Assembly (NCBI GenBank): GCA_965200525.1
Contig: OZ241368.1
Span: 2,976,001 to 3,040,000 of the forward strand
Reading direction: 5' to 3'
DNA: 64,000 bases
DNA from: JANNPJ01 sp965200525
GTDB taxonomy: Bacteria > Actinomycetota > Actinomycetes > Actinomycetales > Kineosporiaceae
How positions within the stretch are numbered: the stretch's first letter is position 1; the number at the start of each line of letters is the position of its first letter. The notes below the pieces were generated by a model, which saw only the letters and a program-made list of their open reading frames with translations, was not told the DNA's origin and did not search any database. A program made the position numbers and the translations under genes. Shown in pieces: positions 28,045 to 37,411 of the stretch.

Positions 28045-28625
28045 TGGCACTCATCCGCTGTGACATGACGGTGTCGTTGGACGGTTTCGTCGCCGGTCCG
28101 CACGACAGTGTCGATGAGCCGATGGGCGTCGGCGGTTTCCGACTATTCAACTGGCTCGACCGACGCCACGAACCGGACGAGAACGGGCAGGTGTTCAGCG
28201 AAGCGATGGCGACGCGGGCCGTTGTGGCGGGTCGCCGCACGTATGAGAACGCCGGCCGCTGGAACGGCGATCACCACGATGGCGTGCCGATCTTCGTGCT
28301 GACGCATGACGTCCCCGACGGTCCCCCGCCCGGCAATGTCAGCTACCAGACTGACGTGCGGACGTGCGCACAAGCGGCCCGCGCAGCCGCCGGTGACAGC
28401 GATGTAATGGCGATGGGCGCCGGCGCAGCGCAAGCCCTGCTCGCCGCCGGAGAGCTCGACGAGCTCGAGCTGCACGTCGTGCCCGTCCTGCTCGGTCACG
28501 GCCGCCGGCTGTTCGACAACCTGCCGGCCAAGCAATGCGAGCTCGAACTGGTTCGCTGCCTGATCCCGGACGCCGGAACCCGCGGACAGCAGGTCACCCA
28601 CCTGCGCTACCGCGTCATATATTGA
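28044..28625 (+). CDS. DHFR-family (RibD-C fold) protein
   Basis: This 193-residue protein has the family blocks DMTVSLDGFVAGP (start), RAVVAGRRTYENAGRW (cofactor loop), and MAMGAGAAQALLAAGELDEL with ELHVVPVLLGHGRRLFD (C-terminal half). Related proteins bind NADPH and reduce unknown pteridine-like or other substrates. Its ATG overlaps the previous stop as TGATG. First of two intact adjacent paralogues, followed by a VOC gene. Confidence 0.8.
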   Translation: MALIRCDMTVSLDGFVAGPHDSVDEPMGVGGFRLFNWLDRRHEPDENGQVFSEAMATRAVVAGRRTYENAGRWNGDHHDGVPIFVLTHDVPDGPPPGNVSYQTDVRTCAQAARAAAGDSDVMAMGAGAAQALLAAGELDELELHVVPVLLGHGRRLFDNLPAKQCELELVRCLIPDAGTRGQQVTHLRYRVIY

Positions 28626-28673
28626 ACACGAGCCGACCTCAGATCCACCTACCTACCGGAATGCAGGCCATCA

Positions 28674-29257
28674 TGGCAATCGTGATCTGCGACATGTCCG
28701 TCTCACTCGACGGCTACGTCACTGGGCCGAATGACAGCAGGGAGAACCCCTTCGGCGACGGCGCGCACACGCTGCACGAATGGCTCTCCGACGCCGCGAC
28801 CGACGCGGACCGGACGCTGCTGAGCGACTACATCGACGGCACCGGCGCAATCGTGATGGGACGCCGATCTTTCGACAAGAACGAAGGTGACGGGGGCTGG
28901 GGCGAGGCAGGGCCGCTCGGTGACACACCCTGCTTCGTGGTCACTCACAGCCCGCCTGAGCGGCAACACCCGCCGGTGTTCACATTCGTCACCGACGGGG
29001 TCGAATCAGCGCTCGCACAGGCAAAGGAGGTCGCCGCCGATAAGGCGGTCGGTTTGCACGGCGCGACGGTCATGCAGCAGGCTCTGCCGCTCGGGCTCGT
29101 GGACGAGTTCCGCCTTCACGTGATTCCGGTGCTCGTCGGCGGCGGAACGCTCTTGTTCGCAGGGCTCGACCAAGCGGTCAGTCTGCAGCGCACTGCCATA
29201 GTGGCGACGCCTGCCGCGACGCATCTTCACTTCAGCGTCTTGCCCGTACCAACGTGA
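28674..29257 (+). CDS. DHFR-family (RibD-C fold) protein
   Basis: This 194-residue paralogue has CDMSVSLDGYVTGPND, GAIVMGRRSFDKNEG, CFVVTHSPPERQHPP and LHGATVMQQALPLGLVDEF, then LHVIPVLVGGGTLLF. It is 48 bases after the preceding paralogue and overlaps the VOC gene as GTGA, so the three are likely co-transcribed. Substrate unknown. Confidence 0.82.
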
Positions 29258-29685
29258 GGACGCTGCACGTCGGGCTACGGGTCTCCGACCTGGAGCGCTC
29301 GCTCGGCTTCTACACCACCCTCGGGTACGGGGTGCTAGGCGACGTACCAGAGACTCAGTTCGGCAGTCTGACCATGCTGAAGCTTCCCGGCGACGAATTC
29401 GTGACGCTCGAATTGGTCCACGACCCTGCCCGGGGCCACCTGGTTCCCGGCGGGTTCAACCACCTAGTTATCCAGGTAGAAGCGGTCCATGCGGTTGTCT
29501 CGCACCTCGCCGCGCAGGGGTATCGTGCCGCACCCCCGACATCGCCTGACAGCTCGCACGATTTCTGGACCGCCTGGGTGACAGACCCAGACGGGTATCA
29601 CATCGAGCTGGTGCAGTGGCCCGGTGACCATCCCGATGGAATGACGCGCTCCGATCTTGCGAAGCCGGACGCCGAAGGTAGTTGA
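29254..29685 (+). CDS. VOC/glyoxalase-family protein
   Basis: This 143-residue protein has a typical VOC pattern: HVGLRVSDLERSLGFYTTLG, ETQFGSLTMLKLPGDEFVTL, FNHLVIQVEAV and TDPDGYHIELVQW. Metal-ligand candidates are His 5, Glu near residue 51, His near 71 and Glu in HIELVQ, so it may be lactoylglutathione lyase-like. GTG 29254 overlaps the DHFR-family stop. Confidence 0.82.
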   Translation: MRTLHVGLRVSDLERSLGFYTTLGYGVLGDVPETQFGSLTMLKLPGDEFVTLELVHDPARGHLVPGGFNHLVIQVEAVHAVVSHLAAQGYRAAPPTSPDSSHDFWTAWVTDPDGYHIELVQWPGDHPDGMTRSDLAKPDAEGS

Positions 29686-29886
29686 CTTGATTATGCGCGA
29701 CGAACAGCTCACGGGCGGCGTGGTGACGCCGCGCGACTCGGGTGGGCCCCTCAACATTCGCGTCGGACGTCCCCGGGTTGCGCGCACTGTCCCGTCCCGC
29801 GTGCTCGACCAAGGCGATCAGCCTGCACGGCGACCCGGCGCGTGTGACCTCCCCCAAACCGGCTCCTCTGACCTGAACGGACTGTC

Positions 29887-30303
29887 ATGGCAGAACTGGC
29901 CACACCGGACTTCAGCGCCACGGTCGTACGGACACAACGAGCAGTGGCGGCCCTTCTCGGGGGCAATCCGGAACCGGAGAAGGACCTGTGGTCGCGACGC
30001 GGCGACATCACCCTCGCCAACCCGGCCGGCGGATTCAGACGAGGCTGGCAGGAGGTCGAAGTAGGGCTGGATCTGGCAGCGAGTGGTTTCGCCGATGGTC
30101 GCAGCTGCACGTTCGAGGAGGTCACGGTAGAAGCCGGGACCGATCTCGCCTACGTCTTCGAACTCGAACGCTTCGAATCCGACCTCACGAACGGGCGGGG
30201 AGTGGTCACCGGGGCGCTGCGGGTCGTGATGATCTTCCGGTTGGAGGACGACTGGAAGTTGGTGCACAGGCAGGCTGACACCCTTACCGAGTTCGCACCA
30301 TGA
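29887..30303 (+). CDS. SnoaL/NTF2-like protein
   Basis: This 138-residue protein has the cone-shaped NTF2-like pattern: an N-terminal helix (ATVVRTQRAVAALLGGN), then strands LANPAGGFRRGWQEVEVGLD, LAYVFELERFESDLT, and ALRVVMIFRLEDDWKLVHRQ. Members include small enzymes and stress proteins (YybH type). No catalytic residues can be assigned. Confidence 0.7.
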   Translation: MAELATPDFSATVVRTQRAVAALLGGNPEPEKDLWSRRGDITLANPAGGFRRGWQEVEVGLDLAASGFADGRSCTFEEVTVEAGTDLAYVFELERFESDLTNGRGVVTGALRVVMIFRLEDDWKLVHRQADTLTEFAP

Positions 30304-30445
30304 GCGCGTGCGGCGAGGACGCCAGATTGACCGCAATCACCGACGACGTTGAAGCGTGCTTCCAAGCATTGCCCACCGCCGCAGCCCGATTCGCATACCA
30401 GCGTCCCGTCACCCCGCTCACTCGGCGACAGGGGACTCTGAGCGA

Positions 30446-30652
30446 ATAAAGTACAGAGAGGCTCAGCTGGAGGCCACGCTGTGCCCTCTGGGGGAATGGG
30501 TGAATGAGTACATCATTCTAGCGGCGGATGATGGCGCCGTCTTCGCTGAGGCAACCTACCAAGTGCTCTCGTTGGGTCCTGATCTTAACAACGCCCTGTT
30601 CTGTATCCTCACGGCCGAAATAAATCCTCAAGAACTCGACCTGCCAATTTAG
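30446..30652 (+). pseudogene. SUKH-3-like immunity domain fragment
   Basis: The last ~68 residues of a 98-residue frame (LCPLGEWVNEYIILAADDGA, TYQVLSLGPDLNNALFCI) resemble the end of SUKH-3 immunity proteins. The N-terminal half of the domain is absent and the upstream part of the frame is not protein-like, so this looks like a truncated orphan immunity gene. It is AT-richer than its neighbours. Confidence 0.45.
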
Positions 30653-30670
30653 GACCGAAGAACCCTTGGC

Positions 30671-31411
30671 TCAGAAGAGGCTGATGTGGATGTGGTCGTA
30701 GTGGCCTCCGGTGATGTCCCGGGGATTATAGATTCCGCCGCCATTGTAGGTGCGCCATCCTTCGTCGTCCCGTTTGATGTCCCAGATCCGCCCGTACCAG
30801 ATCAGGTAGTGGACACCGGTCTGGGCGGAGCTGCTCTGGAGGGCTGCGGCCAGGCTGTCCCCGGCGCGCTTCTGGGCTGGGGTCGGGAGGTTGCCTGCTC
30901 GTCCGGGGAACACGTCGCAGGCGCGGCCTAAGGGGTGGTCGCTGGTGGGGTTCCAGGCGTGGGCGTCCCAGCAGGACAGCCGCCAACCTTGGTTCTGCAG
31001 TTGCCTGGCCAGTGCCAGGGTCCGCGGTGTCAGGCATCCGTGGCCGGTGGTCGGGTCAGGTCTGATGGAACACGGCTGCGGTGGAAAGTTGCCACCGAGC
31101 CCGGTAAACGAACCAGGGGCTCCAGGGCAAGGTAGTGGCGTAGCTGGACCGGAGGGGGTAGTGAGATCCAAGCCCTCTGTGCCGTCCGGCATCGATTTTC
31201 CGTCTGGCGCGGGTGTCTTGGGTTCGACGGTGGTGTCGTGATGATCGATGTAGCGCCTGACCGTGGGGCTCGCGGTGGTCGTGGCAGCCGTGGCTCGGGT
31301 GGGGCAGGACCCGGTGGCTGTGCCTGCAAAGAGTGTGGTGATTGCGAGAGTGAAGGCGAAGACGGCAGTGACGATGACGCTGACGCCCAGTGTGAGGGCC
31401 CGGCCAGTCAT
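30671..31411 (-). CDS. Secreted cell-wall hydrolase-like protein (M15/ARB-07466-like)
   Basis: This ~246-residue protein has a membrane anchor (GVSVIVTAVFAFTLAITTLF), a Pro/Thr linker, and a C-terminal domain with SDHPLGRACDVFPG and GGHYDHIHISLF, the His/Asp and His-x-His patterns of M15-type and ARB-07466-like domains. In conjugation clusters such proteins open the peptidoglycan. The start is uncertain: ATG 31411 has no good ribosome site and the frame is open to 31810. It ends the conjugation block. Confidence 0.6.
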   Translation of the reverse strand: MTGRALTLGVSVIVTAVFAFTLAITTLFAGTATGSCPTRATAATTTASPTVRRYIDHHDTTVEPKTPAPDGKSMPDGTEGLDLTTPSGPATPLPCPGAPGSFTGLGGNFPPQPCSIRPDPTTGHGCLTPRTLALARQLQNQGWRLSCWDAHAWNPTSDHPLGRACDVFPGRAGNLPTPAQKRAGDSLAAALQSSSAQTGVHYLIWYGRIWDIKRDDEGWRTYNGGGIYNPRDITGGHYDHIHISLF

Positions 31412-31599
31412 GGCGTCTGGCCGAGACCTGCGGGTAAGGCTGGCTGTGTCTTCCGGTTTCTGTGCAGCCGTAGCGGTGTGTTCGTGGGTCTTGGATGCGG
31501 TGGGGGCTGGTTCATGAGCGAGCTCCAAAATGAGTGAAGGCCGATGTCTTGCACCGGCTCGGGGTGATGACGTCGTCGGTCGTGCGGGCAGTGGAGGTT

Positions 31600-31640
31600 G
31601 ACCGGCCACCGTCAAGGTTTGGTCTTGGCGGTGGCCGGTC
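31600..31640 (-). terminator. Long hairpin between DprA and hydrolase genes
   Basis: Arms GACCGGCCACCG (31600-31611) and CGGTGGCCGGTC (31629-31640) are perfect, with an inner CAAG/CTTG pair joined through a T.G position, giving about 17 pairs and a 7-base loop. There is no T-run. The rest of 31412-31995 holds no supported gene. Confidence 0.55.
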
Positions 31641-31995
31641 GTGCTTGCCAGAGGCTTGTTGGCAGGCGTGACGTCGCAGGCGAATGGGTACGTGACGGCT
31701 CTGGACGAAGTCGCACCGAGACTGCGCCGGTGTGATGGGTGTCGACGGGCGTGGCCCGTTGCAGGGGTGGTGCTTTGGGTGGGTATCCGGGAAGCTCGCT
31801 GAGCCCTCACAGCAACTCTGCAGGCGCTTGGTCTGGAGGGAGGCTGAGTCCGGGTTCGAAGCTGTCGATCTTCACGTCGACAGCGCGGCCCGCAGCAGGG
31901 TGCGTTCGTGGCGCAGGGGGCCGCTGGGCAACGCGAGCGGATGATGCGTGAGTGCTCGCTCCTGCGTGGGGTGTCCGCGTCGGTGCGAGCTGTGT

Positions 31996-32977
31996 CTATT
32001 CCACCTGACGATTGACTCCCTGGTTCCGGGTCAGGTCGTCGGGGGTGAAGAGCTCGGTCAGGTCATCGGCGCCGGTGATGCAGGCCGCGCCGCTGCGCAG
32101 GAGGCGGTGGGGCCCGGCCGAGGCTGGCGAGGTGACGGGGCCCGGTACGGCGCCGACGCGTCGTTCGAGGAGTGCGGCGAGGGTGGCGGTGTACAGGGCG
32201 CTGGAGTGGGTGCCGGCTTCGACCACGACGGTCACCGCGCTGAGGGCTGCGAGCAGGCGGCCTCGACCGACGAGCCGGTTGCGGGTGAATCCCGCTCGGG
32301 GAGGGGCCTCGCTGAGCAGGAGCCCGGTCTGGGCGATCTGGGCGATCAGTTTCTCGATGGCCGGCGGGGTAGGAGTGTTCGATGCCGCCGGCCAGGACAG
32401 CGATCGCCGGTCCACCGGCGCCCAGGCAGCCGCGGTGCGCGGCACCGTCGATCCCGTACGCCGCCCCGCTGATGACGGTGATACCGGCCGCTGCCGCACC
32501 GCGGCCCAGGTCAGCGGCCACCTGCTCGCCGTAGGGCGTCGAAGCCCGCGCCCCCGTGATAGCCACTGCGCGACCGATCATCCGGGGCAGATCCAGCGGT
32601 CCACGAGCCCACAAGCAGAACGGGGCGTGGATGCCGAGGTCGTCCACAGCGGCGGGCCATTCGTCGTCGCCGGGAACGAGAAGTCGGGCGACATCCTGGC
32701 GTGGACGAAGGTCTTCGGGGTGCAGGTCGGTGAGGCGCTGCTGCCAGCGGACCGGGCCGTGACCGGCGTTGACGTGCTCGAGGGCGCCTATGGGGCCGTG
32801 GGTTGCGACCAGGGCGTAGGCGTCCAGGTCGGTGGGATCAGCCAGGGCACTCCAGATGGCTCTGGCGTTTCGCTCGTCGGTGCCGCTGCCATCCGTTGCC
32901 GACCCAGGCCTGGACAGTTCCGGGCGGGGCTCGGGTTGGGGGTGGTTCGGCTGAGCGCTGCTCGGGTCGATGGTCAT
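31996..32977 (-). pseudogene. dprA: DprA-like DNA-processing protein, frameshifted
   Basis: The N-terminal part (AVAITGARASTPYGEQVAAD, VISGAAYGIDGAAHRGCLGA, IAVLAGGIEHSYPAG) is in the frame starting at ATG 32977. The rest (EKLIAQIAQTGLLLSEAPP, GRGRLLAALSAVTVVVEAG, GAVPGPVTSPASAGPH) is in the frame ending at 31996. One extra base at about 32356 causes the change. DprA loads RecA on single-stranded DNA. The ~330-residue combined product has all Rossmann motifs, so the break is recent, programmed, or a base-calling error. A start site AAGGAG supports the ATG. Confidence 0.75.
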
Positions 32978-33062
32978 CGCGGGAGACTCCTTGTCTGAGG
33001 TGAGGCGCTGAGGATCAGTGCCTGTGGTGGGTCGTTGCGCTTGCGTTCCGTTGGGGCGGTGG

Positions 33063-34187
33063 TCACCTGGACGACCCGGGGGTGATGTTCTGGGGATGGG
33101 TGCCGGTGAGGTCCGAGAGGTGGGCCAATCGCACGGCTGGGGGGATGGGGCTGTCGAGCAGCCGCAGTTGACCGGCCCGGCGGATGAACTGCAGTTGCCG
33201 GATGCTGACCTGGTGCTTCTGCGCGATGGTCACCTGTTGCGCGAGAGGCAGGCCCGTTGCTGCGGTGTTCGGGTCGGCGCCGACGTGGGCGCGGTCGGCG
33301 TCTTGGAGGTCCAGCCAGGCCGCCTGCCACCGCCGGTACGGTGCGGTCTGGACGGGGATCCGTCGCATCAGGTCAACCGGCCATTTGCCGGCGAGGGTGC
33401 CGGGTTTGACGTCCGCGGCGCTCGTGGCTTGGGCGTACGCATGGACCTGATGTAGGTGGCGCAGGGCGCGGGCGACCCGGATCGACCCATTCGGGCAGAG
33501 GAGGTGGTACTGCTGAAGGGCTTCGGTGAACGTCATCGCTTGCGGGATCAGCAGTTGGGTGCGGTAGGTGCCGAACGTGTCGGTGAACGACCCCAGGCCA
33601 GGAATCCACCGCTGCCAGGCCCGCGGCCCACGGCCGCCGTCGACACCGGGGGAAGGGCGCATCTGGCCGGCGTCGAGCCAGGACCGGATGCGGTGTAGGA
33701 CGACTTCGAGGATTCCGGGGCCGGTCAGGCTCATCGCGGGGAAGAACCAGACGGTGTCGGCGGGGGCGTGCGAGGTGTGGGCGTGCCGCCAGTTGGCCAA
33801 GGCCGACGTCAGGGCGAACACCCAGATCAGGACGCTGAACGCGCCGGGGCGTTCGCCGCGCCAGGTGCACAGGACCGACATGAGGACGCAGGCGATGGCG
33901 GCGGCGTCCAGGGACAGGATGACCAGGATCGACCAGTTGCCGGGCAGGGCCAGGCCGCCCGGTGAGGCGGCCCAGGTCCGCAGGTCTCGGGAGCTGAGCG
34001 CCACCGGTGAAAACATGATTGCGCCCACCGCGAGTGCCACCAGGCCCAGCAGAACGGCCGTCATCGCCCGGGCTACCCAGGAGCGTGCTGGTCGCTCGTG
34101 CGCCGTTGAGGCGCCCGCGAAGCCGTGCGTTGTTGAGTCGCCTGCTGGTTGCCACGGCAGGGAGCCGGTCGGTTTCACCGCGGTCAT
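33063..34187 (-). CDS. DUF2637-type plasmid membrane protein
   Basis: This 374-residue protein has four hydrophobic segments (~36-160: VLLGLVALAVGAIMFSPVAL, SILVILSLDAAAIACVLMSV, LIWVFALTSALANW, WFFPAMSLTGPGILEVV) matching the DUF2637 membrane domain of Streptomyces Spd proteins. The C-terminal half is a helical, DNA-binding-like region (LAQQVTIAQKHQVSIRQLQF). It starts with ATG overlapping the GGDEF gene stop (ATGA). It is distantly related to the protein at 18836. Likely aids plasmid spread. Confidence 0.7.
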   Translation of the reverse strand: MTAVKPTGSLPWQPAGDSTTHGFAGASTAHERPARSWVARAMTAVLLGLVALAVGAIMFSPVALSSRDLRTWAASPGGLALPGNWSILVILSLDAAAIACVLMSVLCTWRGERPGAFSVLIWVFALTSALANWRHAHTSHAPADTVWFFPAMSLTGPGILEVVLHRIRSWLDAGQMRPSPGVDGGRGPRAWQRWIPGLGSFTDTFGTYRTQLLIPQAMTFTEALQQYHLLCPNGSIRVARALRHLHQVHAYAQATSAADVKPGTLAGKWPVDLMRRIPVQTAPYRRWQAAWLDLQDADRAHVGADPNTAATGLPLAQQVTIAQKHQVSIRQLQFIRRAGQLRLLDSPIPPAVRLAHLSDLTGTHPQNITPGSSR

Positions 34188-34963
34188 CGAGTGCCGCCTT
34201 CACCCAGAGAGGAAGCGGACCCCGAGGACGCGGTGGTGGACAGGTCGCGGGTGGCGCGGCGCGCCGGCCCGGCCGGGCGATGCACGGGTACCGGTGGGTG
34301 GGGTCCGTCGTACAGGTGCACCGCTCCAGCTGCAGGACGGTCTTCACGAGCGTGCTTGGCGTCGTACATGGCTTGATCGACGGCGCTCAGCAGCGCGGTC
34401 GCGTTGGTTCGCGATGATGGAGGGATGCTCAACCCGAGGCTGGCTGCCGGAACGATCTGGTGTCCGTCGATGCGTGCCGGGGCGCTGACCTGGGAGATCA
34501 GGTTCTGCCCGACCAGTAGCGGGTCCGGTGGGGCGGTGTGCCAGATGAGCACGAACTCGTCCCCGGCTAGCCGGGTGGCCATCCCGGACTCGCCGATCAC
34601 GGTGCGCAGGCGACGGGCGATCACGCTTAGAAGTTGGTCACCGGTGTCGTGACCGTAGGTGTCGTTGACGGACTTGAAGTCGTCCAGGTCCAGCAGCCCC
34701 ACCATTCCGACCGGGCCGGCCTGCAGGATTTCGAGGGCAGCGTGACGGTTGGGCAGGCCGGTGAGTTCGTCGTGAGAGGCCTGCGCGAGGGCAGCGACCA
34801 GTTGTCGTCGCAGTGAGCGGGTGTGCCGGCGGCTCAGGAACACCATGAGGGCCAGGGCGAAGGTGCTGACACCCGCTGCCGTGAGGCGGCTCAGGAAGGA
34901 TCGCCGGTGGTGGTGGCCGGTTCGGGGAATGCTGCCGGTTGCGGCCGGCAGGGTTCGGTTCAT
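34184..34963 (-). CDS. Membrane GGDEF protein (AGDEF variant)
   Basis: This 259-residue protein has one membrane helix (LSRLTAAGVSTFALALMVFL), a short linker and a GGDEF domain: DELTGLPNRHAALEILQ, GLLDLDDFKSVNDTYGHDTG, then RLAGDEFVL. The usual GGDEF is AGDEF here; such variants can still make cyclic di-GMP. No I-site RxxD directly before it. A c-di-GMP enzyme inside a conjugation block suggests control of transfer or surface state (inference). A large hairpin lies 23 bases upstream of ATG 34963. Confidence 0.78.
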   Translation of the reverse strand: MNRTLPAATGSIPRTGHHHRRSFLSRLTAAGVSTFALALMVFLSRRHTRSLRRQLVAALAQASHDELTGLPNRHAALEILQAGPVGMVGLLDLDDFKSVNDTYGHDTGDQLLSVIARRLRTVIGESGMATRLAGDEFVLIWHTAPPDPLLVGQNLISQVSAPARIDGHQIVPAASLGLSIPPSSRTNATALLSAVDQAMYDAKHAREDRPAAGAVHLYDGPHPPVPVHRPAGPARRATRDLSTTASSGSASSLGEGGTR

Positions 34964-34985
34964 GCGGGGGCTCCCTATGAGGAAG

Positions 34986-35039
34986 GGTGCCCGGGGCCGC
35001 TGAGTCGCCGTGACGGCGATGTGCCCGGCCCCGGGCACC
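34986..35039 (-). terminator. Hairpin upstream of the GGDEF gene
   Basis: Perfect 14-base arms GGTGCCCGGGGCCG (34986-34999) and CGGCCCCGGGCACC (35026-35039), with an inner CGCCG-TGA-CGGCG hairpin in the loop. No T-run. It may end upstream transcripts or control the GGDEF leader. Confidence 0.5.
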
Positions 35040-35250
35040 TGCGGAAGGCTCGCGGACCACAGAGGGTGCGAGCGGTGCCGTGCGTTGCCGGTAACCGGCG
35101 GGGGCGGGCTTCAGTCAGCGGGCGTACCTCTCCACCGGCTCTCATGGCGTCCGATGCGGAGGGGAGTGCTAGAGACTTCCGGTGGTGGGGTCGTCCGCCA
35201 GGGGGCCGCGGAGGGTCGAGCACGTCGGCTGAGCCGTCTGAGGTGGGTGA

Positions 35251-35646
35251 TCAGCCCTGGTCGAGGATGTGCTGCAGGGCCTGCTCGAGCTGTTCGGTGT
35301 TGCCTGCGGCCAGTTCGTCCAGGAGCCGGCTCAGGGCCTCATCAGGGAATGGCCCAGGCGTGAACGTGTGCTCGGGCGGGACGTGGTGCTGCGGGTCGCT
35401 GATCCAGTCGGTGACGAACTGGCCGACGGCGACCAGGAGCGGCAGCGCAGCCGCAGCGTACGGGCCGTGACTGTCCAGGACCTGCCGTAGGACGGCGTTG
35501 AGGCAGTCGACGACGTCTTCGGGGTGGACGAACGCCACCGCGGTGGTGGGTTCGGTGATGACGCGGATTCGCTGGCCGTCCACGATTCGGGCGGTGCAGT
35601 CGGGTTGACCGCAGGTGCAGCGGTTGGGCACGGAGGGATCGAACAC
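35251..35646 (-). CDS. Small hypothetical protein with zinc-ribbon-like start
   Basis: This 131-residue protein starts at GTG 35646 after AGGAG. The N-terminus has CTCGQPDC (two Cys pairs), a possible small zinc site, followed by helices (VVDCLNAVLRQVLDSHG, LPLLVAVGQFVTDW) and an acidic C-terminus. No family recognised. It lies between two hairpins in the conjugation block. Confidence 0.6.
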   Translation of the reverse strand: MFDPSVPNRCTCGQPDCTARIVDGQRIRVITEPTTAVAFVHPEDVVDCLNAVLRQVLDSHGPYAAAALPLLVAVGQFVTDWISDPQHHVPPEHTFTPGPFPDEALSRLLDELAAGNTEQLEQALQHILDQG

Positions 35647-35693
35647 AAGAGTCTCCTGAAGGTCGTTTCGGGGGGTGAGGTCCGCGTAGGCAG

Positions 35694-35727
35694 GGCCGCC
35701 CCACCCGAGATGTCGGGTGGGGCGGCC
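35694..35727 (-). terminator. Hairpin between AAA+ ATPase and hypothetical genes
   Basis: Perfect 15-base arms GGCCGCCCCACCCGA (35694-35708) and TCGGGTGGGGCGGCC (35713-35727) with a GATG loop. No T-run. Confidence 0.55.
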
Positions 35728-35751
35728 CAGCGCAGCGGGTGGTGTGAGTGC

Positions 35752-37284
35752 TCAGTCGCCGGGGGTGAACACGAGCCCGGTGCCGTCGTCGTCGTAGACG
35801 ATGCGCCCGGCGCTCAAGGTGTCCTGAACGGCGCCGGTAAGCAGGTCGCGCAGGACCTGCGAGAGCGGGTCAGGGCGGATCTGGTCGCTTTTGGCGGCGT
35901 GCATGTCGTGCTGTGGGCGAAGGAGGTCGGCGGCGGCGGTGAAGTCCGCCGTGGTCAGGACGTACTGGGGTGCGTGGGTGCGGATGTGGTGCTGGTCGAA
36001 GCCTTCGGCGCGCAACCGGTCGGCGTTGCGGATGAGGGCGGTGGCGCCGGCCTGGTCGAACACGGCCCGCACGAAGGCGGGCTCGAACTCGTCCAAGGCC
36101 TTCCAGATGAGGTCGAAGTCGAGGTCGGGGGCGAGGCGCTCGACGCCGATGACTTTGCGGATGAGTTTCTCGGTGCCGGGCCGGTCGAGGGCACCGACTT
36201 CGATCATCTGGTCGACCCGCCCGGCCCGCAGCATGCCTTTGCTGAACGAGGCGGCTTTGTTGGACGTCATGAGGATCATGACGCCGTCGCTCTTGGAGCT
36301 GACGCCGTCGAACAGTTCCAGCACCCGCGACTGGGTTGCCTGCCCTTCGTGGGTGTCGTTGACCAGCACGTCGATGTCTTCGACGAACAGCACCGCTGGG
36401 GCCAGTAGTCGGGCGGTGGCCACGGCCTGTTCCAGGGCGTCGAGGGTGGAGCCGGTCTCGACCTGGATGAAGGTCAGACCGTGCCGCACGGCGATGTCCG
36501 CGGTGATCCGGCCGGCCTCGGACTTGCCGGTGCCGTAGGGCCCGAACACCAGGGTGCGGGTGTTGACCTTGCGCCGGTCGTCGGTGAGGACCTGCCGGTT
36601 GCGGATGACACCCCAGACGGCGGTTTCGAGCAGGGCGTTGACGTGGTCGCTGTAGACGATGCTCGACTCGGTGTAGGGGGGAAGGAACGTGGGGTTCGTG
36701 GTTCCCAGGATCGCCTGCCCCTTGTAGATGGACTTCTCTTTGAGCCAGTCCTCGATCAGATGGAAGAAGCCCACGATGGACGCTTCGTGCTTCTTCGGTG
36801 CGGTGATTGTCAGCTCGAACAACGCCCCGAGGTTGGGGTCCTTGGTGATGTCGAAGTCCATGATGCCCTCGAAGACGGCCGTTTCCAGGCGCCCCCAGGG
36901 GACTTCGGCCTGCTGCCCGTAACCGATCTCAATGCTGATCATCTGTGGCTTCACCGGTCCGTAGGGGCCGGGGGTCGACAGGCCGCGCCCGGTGCTGCCG
37001 AAGAATTCACGCATGACGTTGAGGGTGGCCCAGGCGCCGTCGAAAGGACGGGCCCGGAAGGTGCGCACGAACGACTTCTCTTCTTCCTGGGCTCGGGCGG
37101 CGCTGGCCAAGGTGTGGGCCGCCGAGGACAGGGTCATGGTGCGCGGGACGCTGATCTGGGTGTGGTCGCTGTAGGCGACCGAGTTGTCCGGCTGGTAGTT
37201 GGTGCCCGCGGCGGCCCGAAGGGCTTCGCGGATGAGGGTCATGGACGCCGCGGCCTGCTCGGACGCGGGTGTGGCAGTCGACAT
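35752..37284 (-). CDS. AAA+ ATPase of unknown role
   Basis: This 510-residue protein has a ~230-residue N-terminal domain without recognised motifs and an AAA+ module: Walker A GPYGTGKSEA (~251), Walker B AVLFVEDIDVL (~300), sensor MILMTSNKAASFSKG, and a likely arginine finger in RAGRVDQMIE. This resembles FtsH/CDC48-type unfoldase or remodelling ATPases more than secretion ATPases. ATG 37284 is preceded by GGAG. It is grouped with small plasmid-type genes, so a role in partition, transfer or defence is possible. Confidence 0.75.
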   Translation of the reverse strand: MSTATPASEQAAASMTLIREALRAAAGTNYQPDNSVAYSDHTQISVPRTMTLSSAAHTLASAARAQEEEKSFVRTFRARPFDGAWATLNVMREFFGSTGRGLSTPGPYGPVKPQMISIEIGYGQQAEVPWGRLETAVFEGIMDFDITKDPNLGALFELTITAPKKHEASIVGFFHLIEDWLKEKSIYKGQAILGTTNPTFLPPYTESSIVYSDHVNALLETAVWGVIRNRQVLTDDRRKVNTRTLVFGPYGTGKSEAGRITADIAVRHGLTFIQVETGSTLDALEQAVATARLLAPAVLFVEDIDVLVNDTHEGQATQSRVLELFDGVSSKSDGVMILMTSNKAASFSKGMLRAGRVDQMIEVGALDRPGTEKLIRKVIGVERLAPDLDFDLIWKALDEFEPAFVRAVFDQAGATALIRNADRLRAEGFDQHHIRTHAPQYVLTTADFTAAADLLRPQHDMHAAKSDQIRPDPLSQVLRDLLTGAVQDTLSAGRIVYDDDGTGLVFTPGD

Positions 37285-37411
37285 GAGGTACTCCGATTTC
37301 TGGTGTGAGAACAGACGATGGGGGGGTTGGATTACTGGTGGACCGGCAGGGACGTCCTCCCGGTGAGGGTGGGTAGGTGGCGATCCGGATCTCGAGCCGG
37401 ATCCCCTGCGC

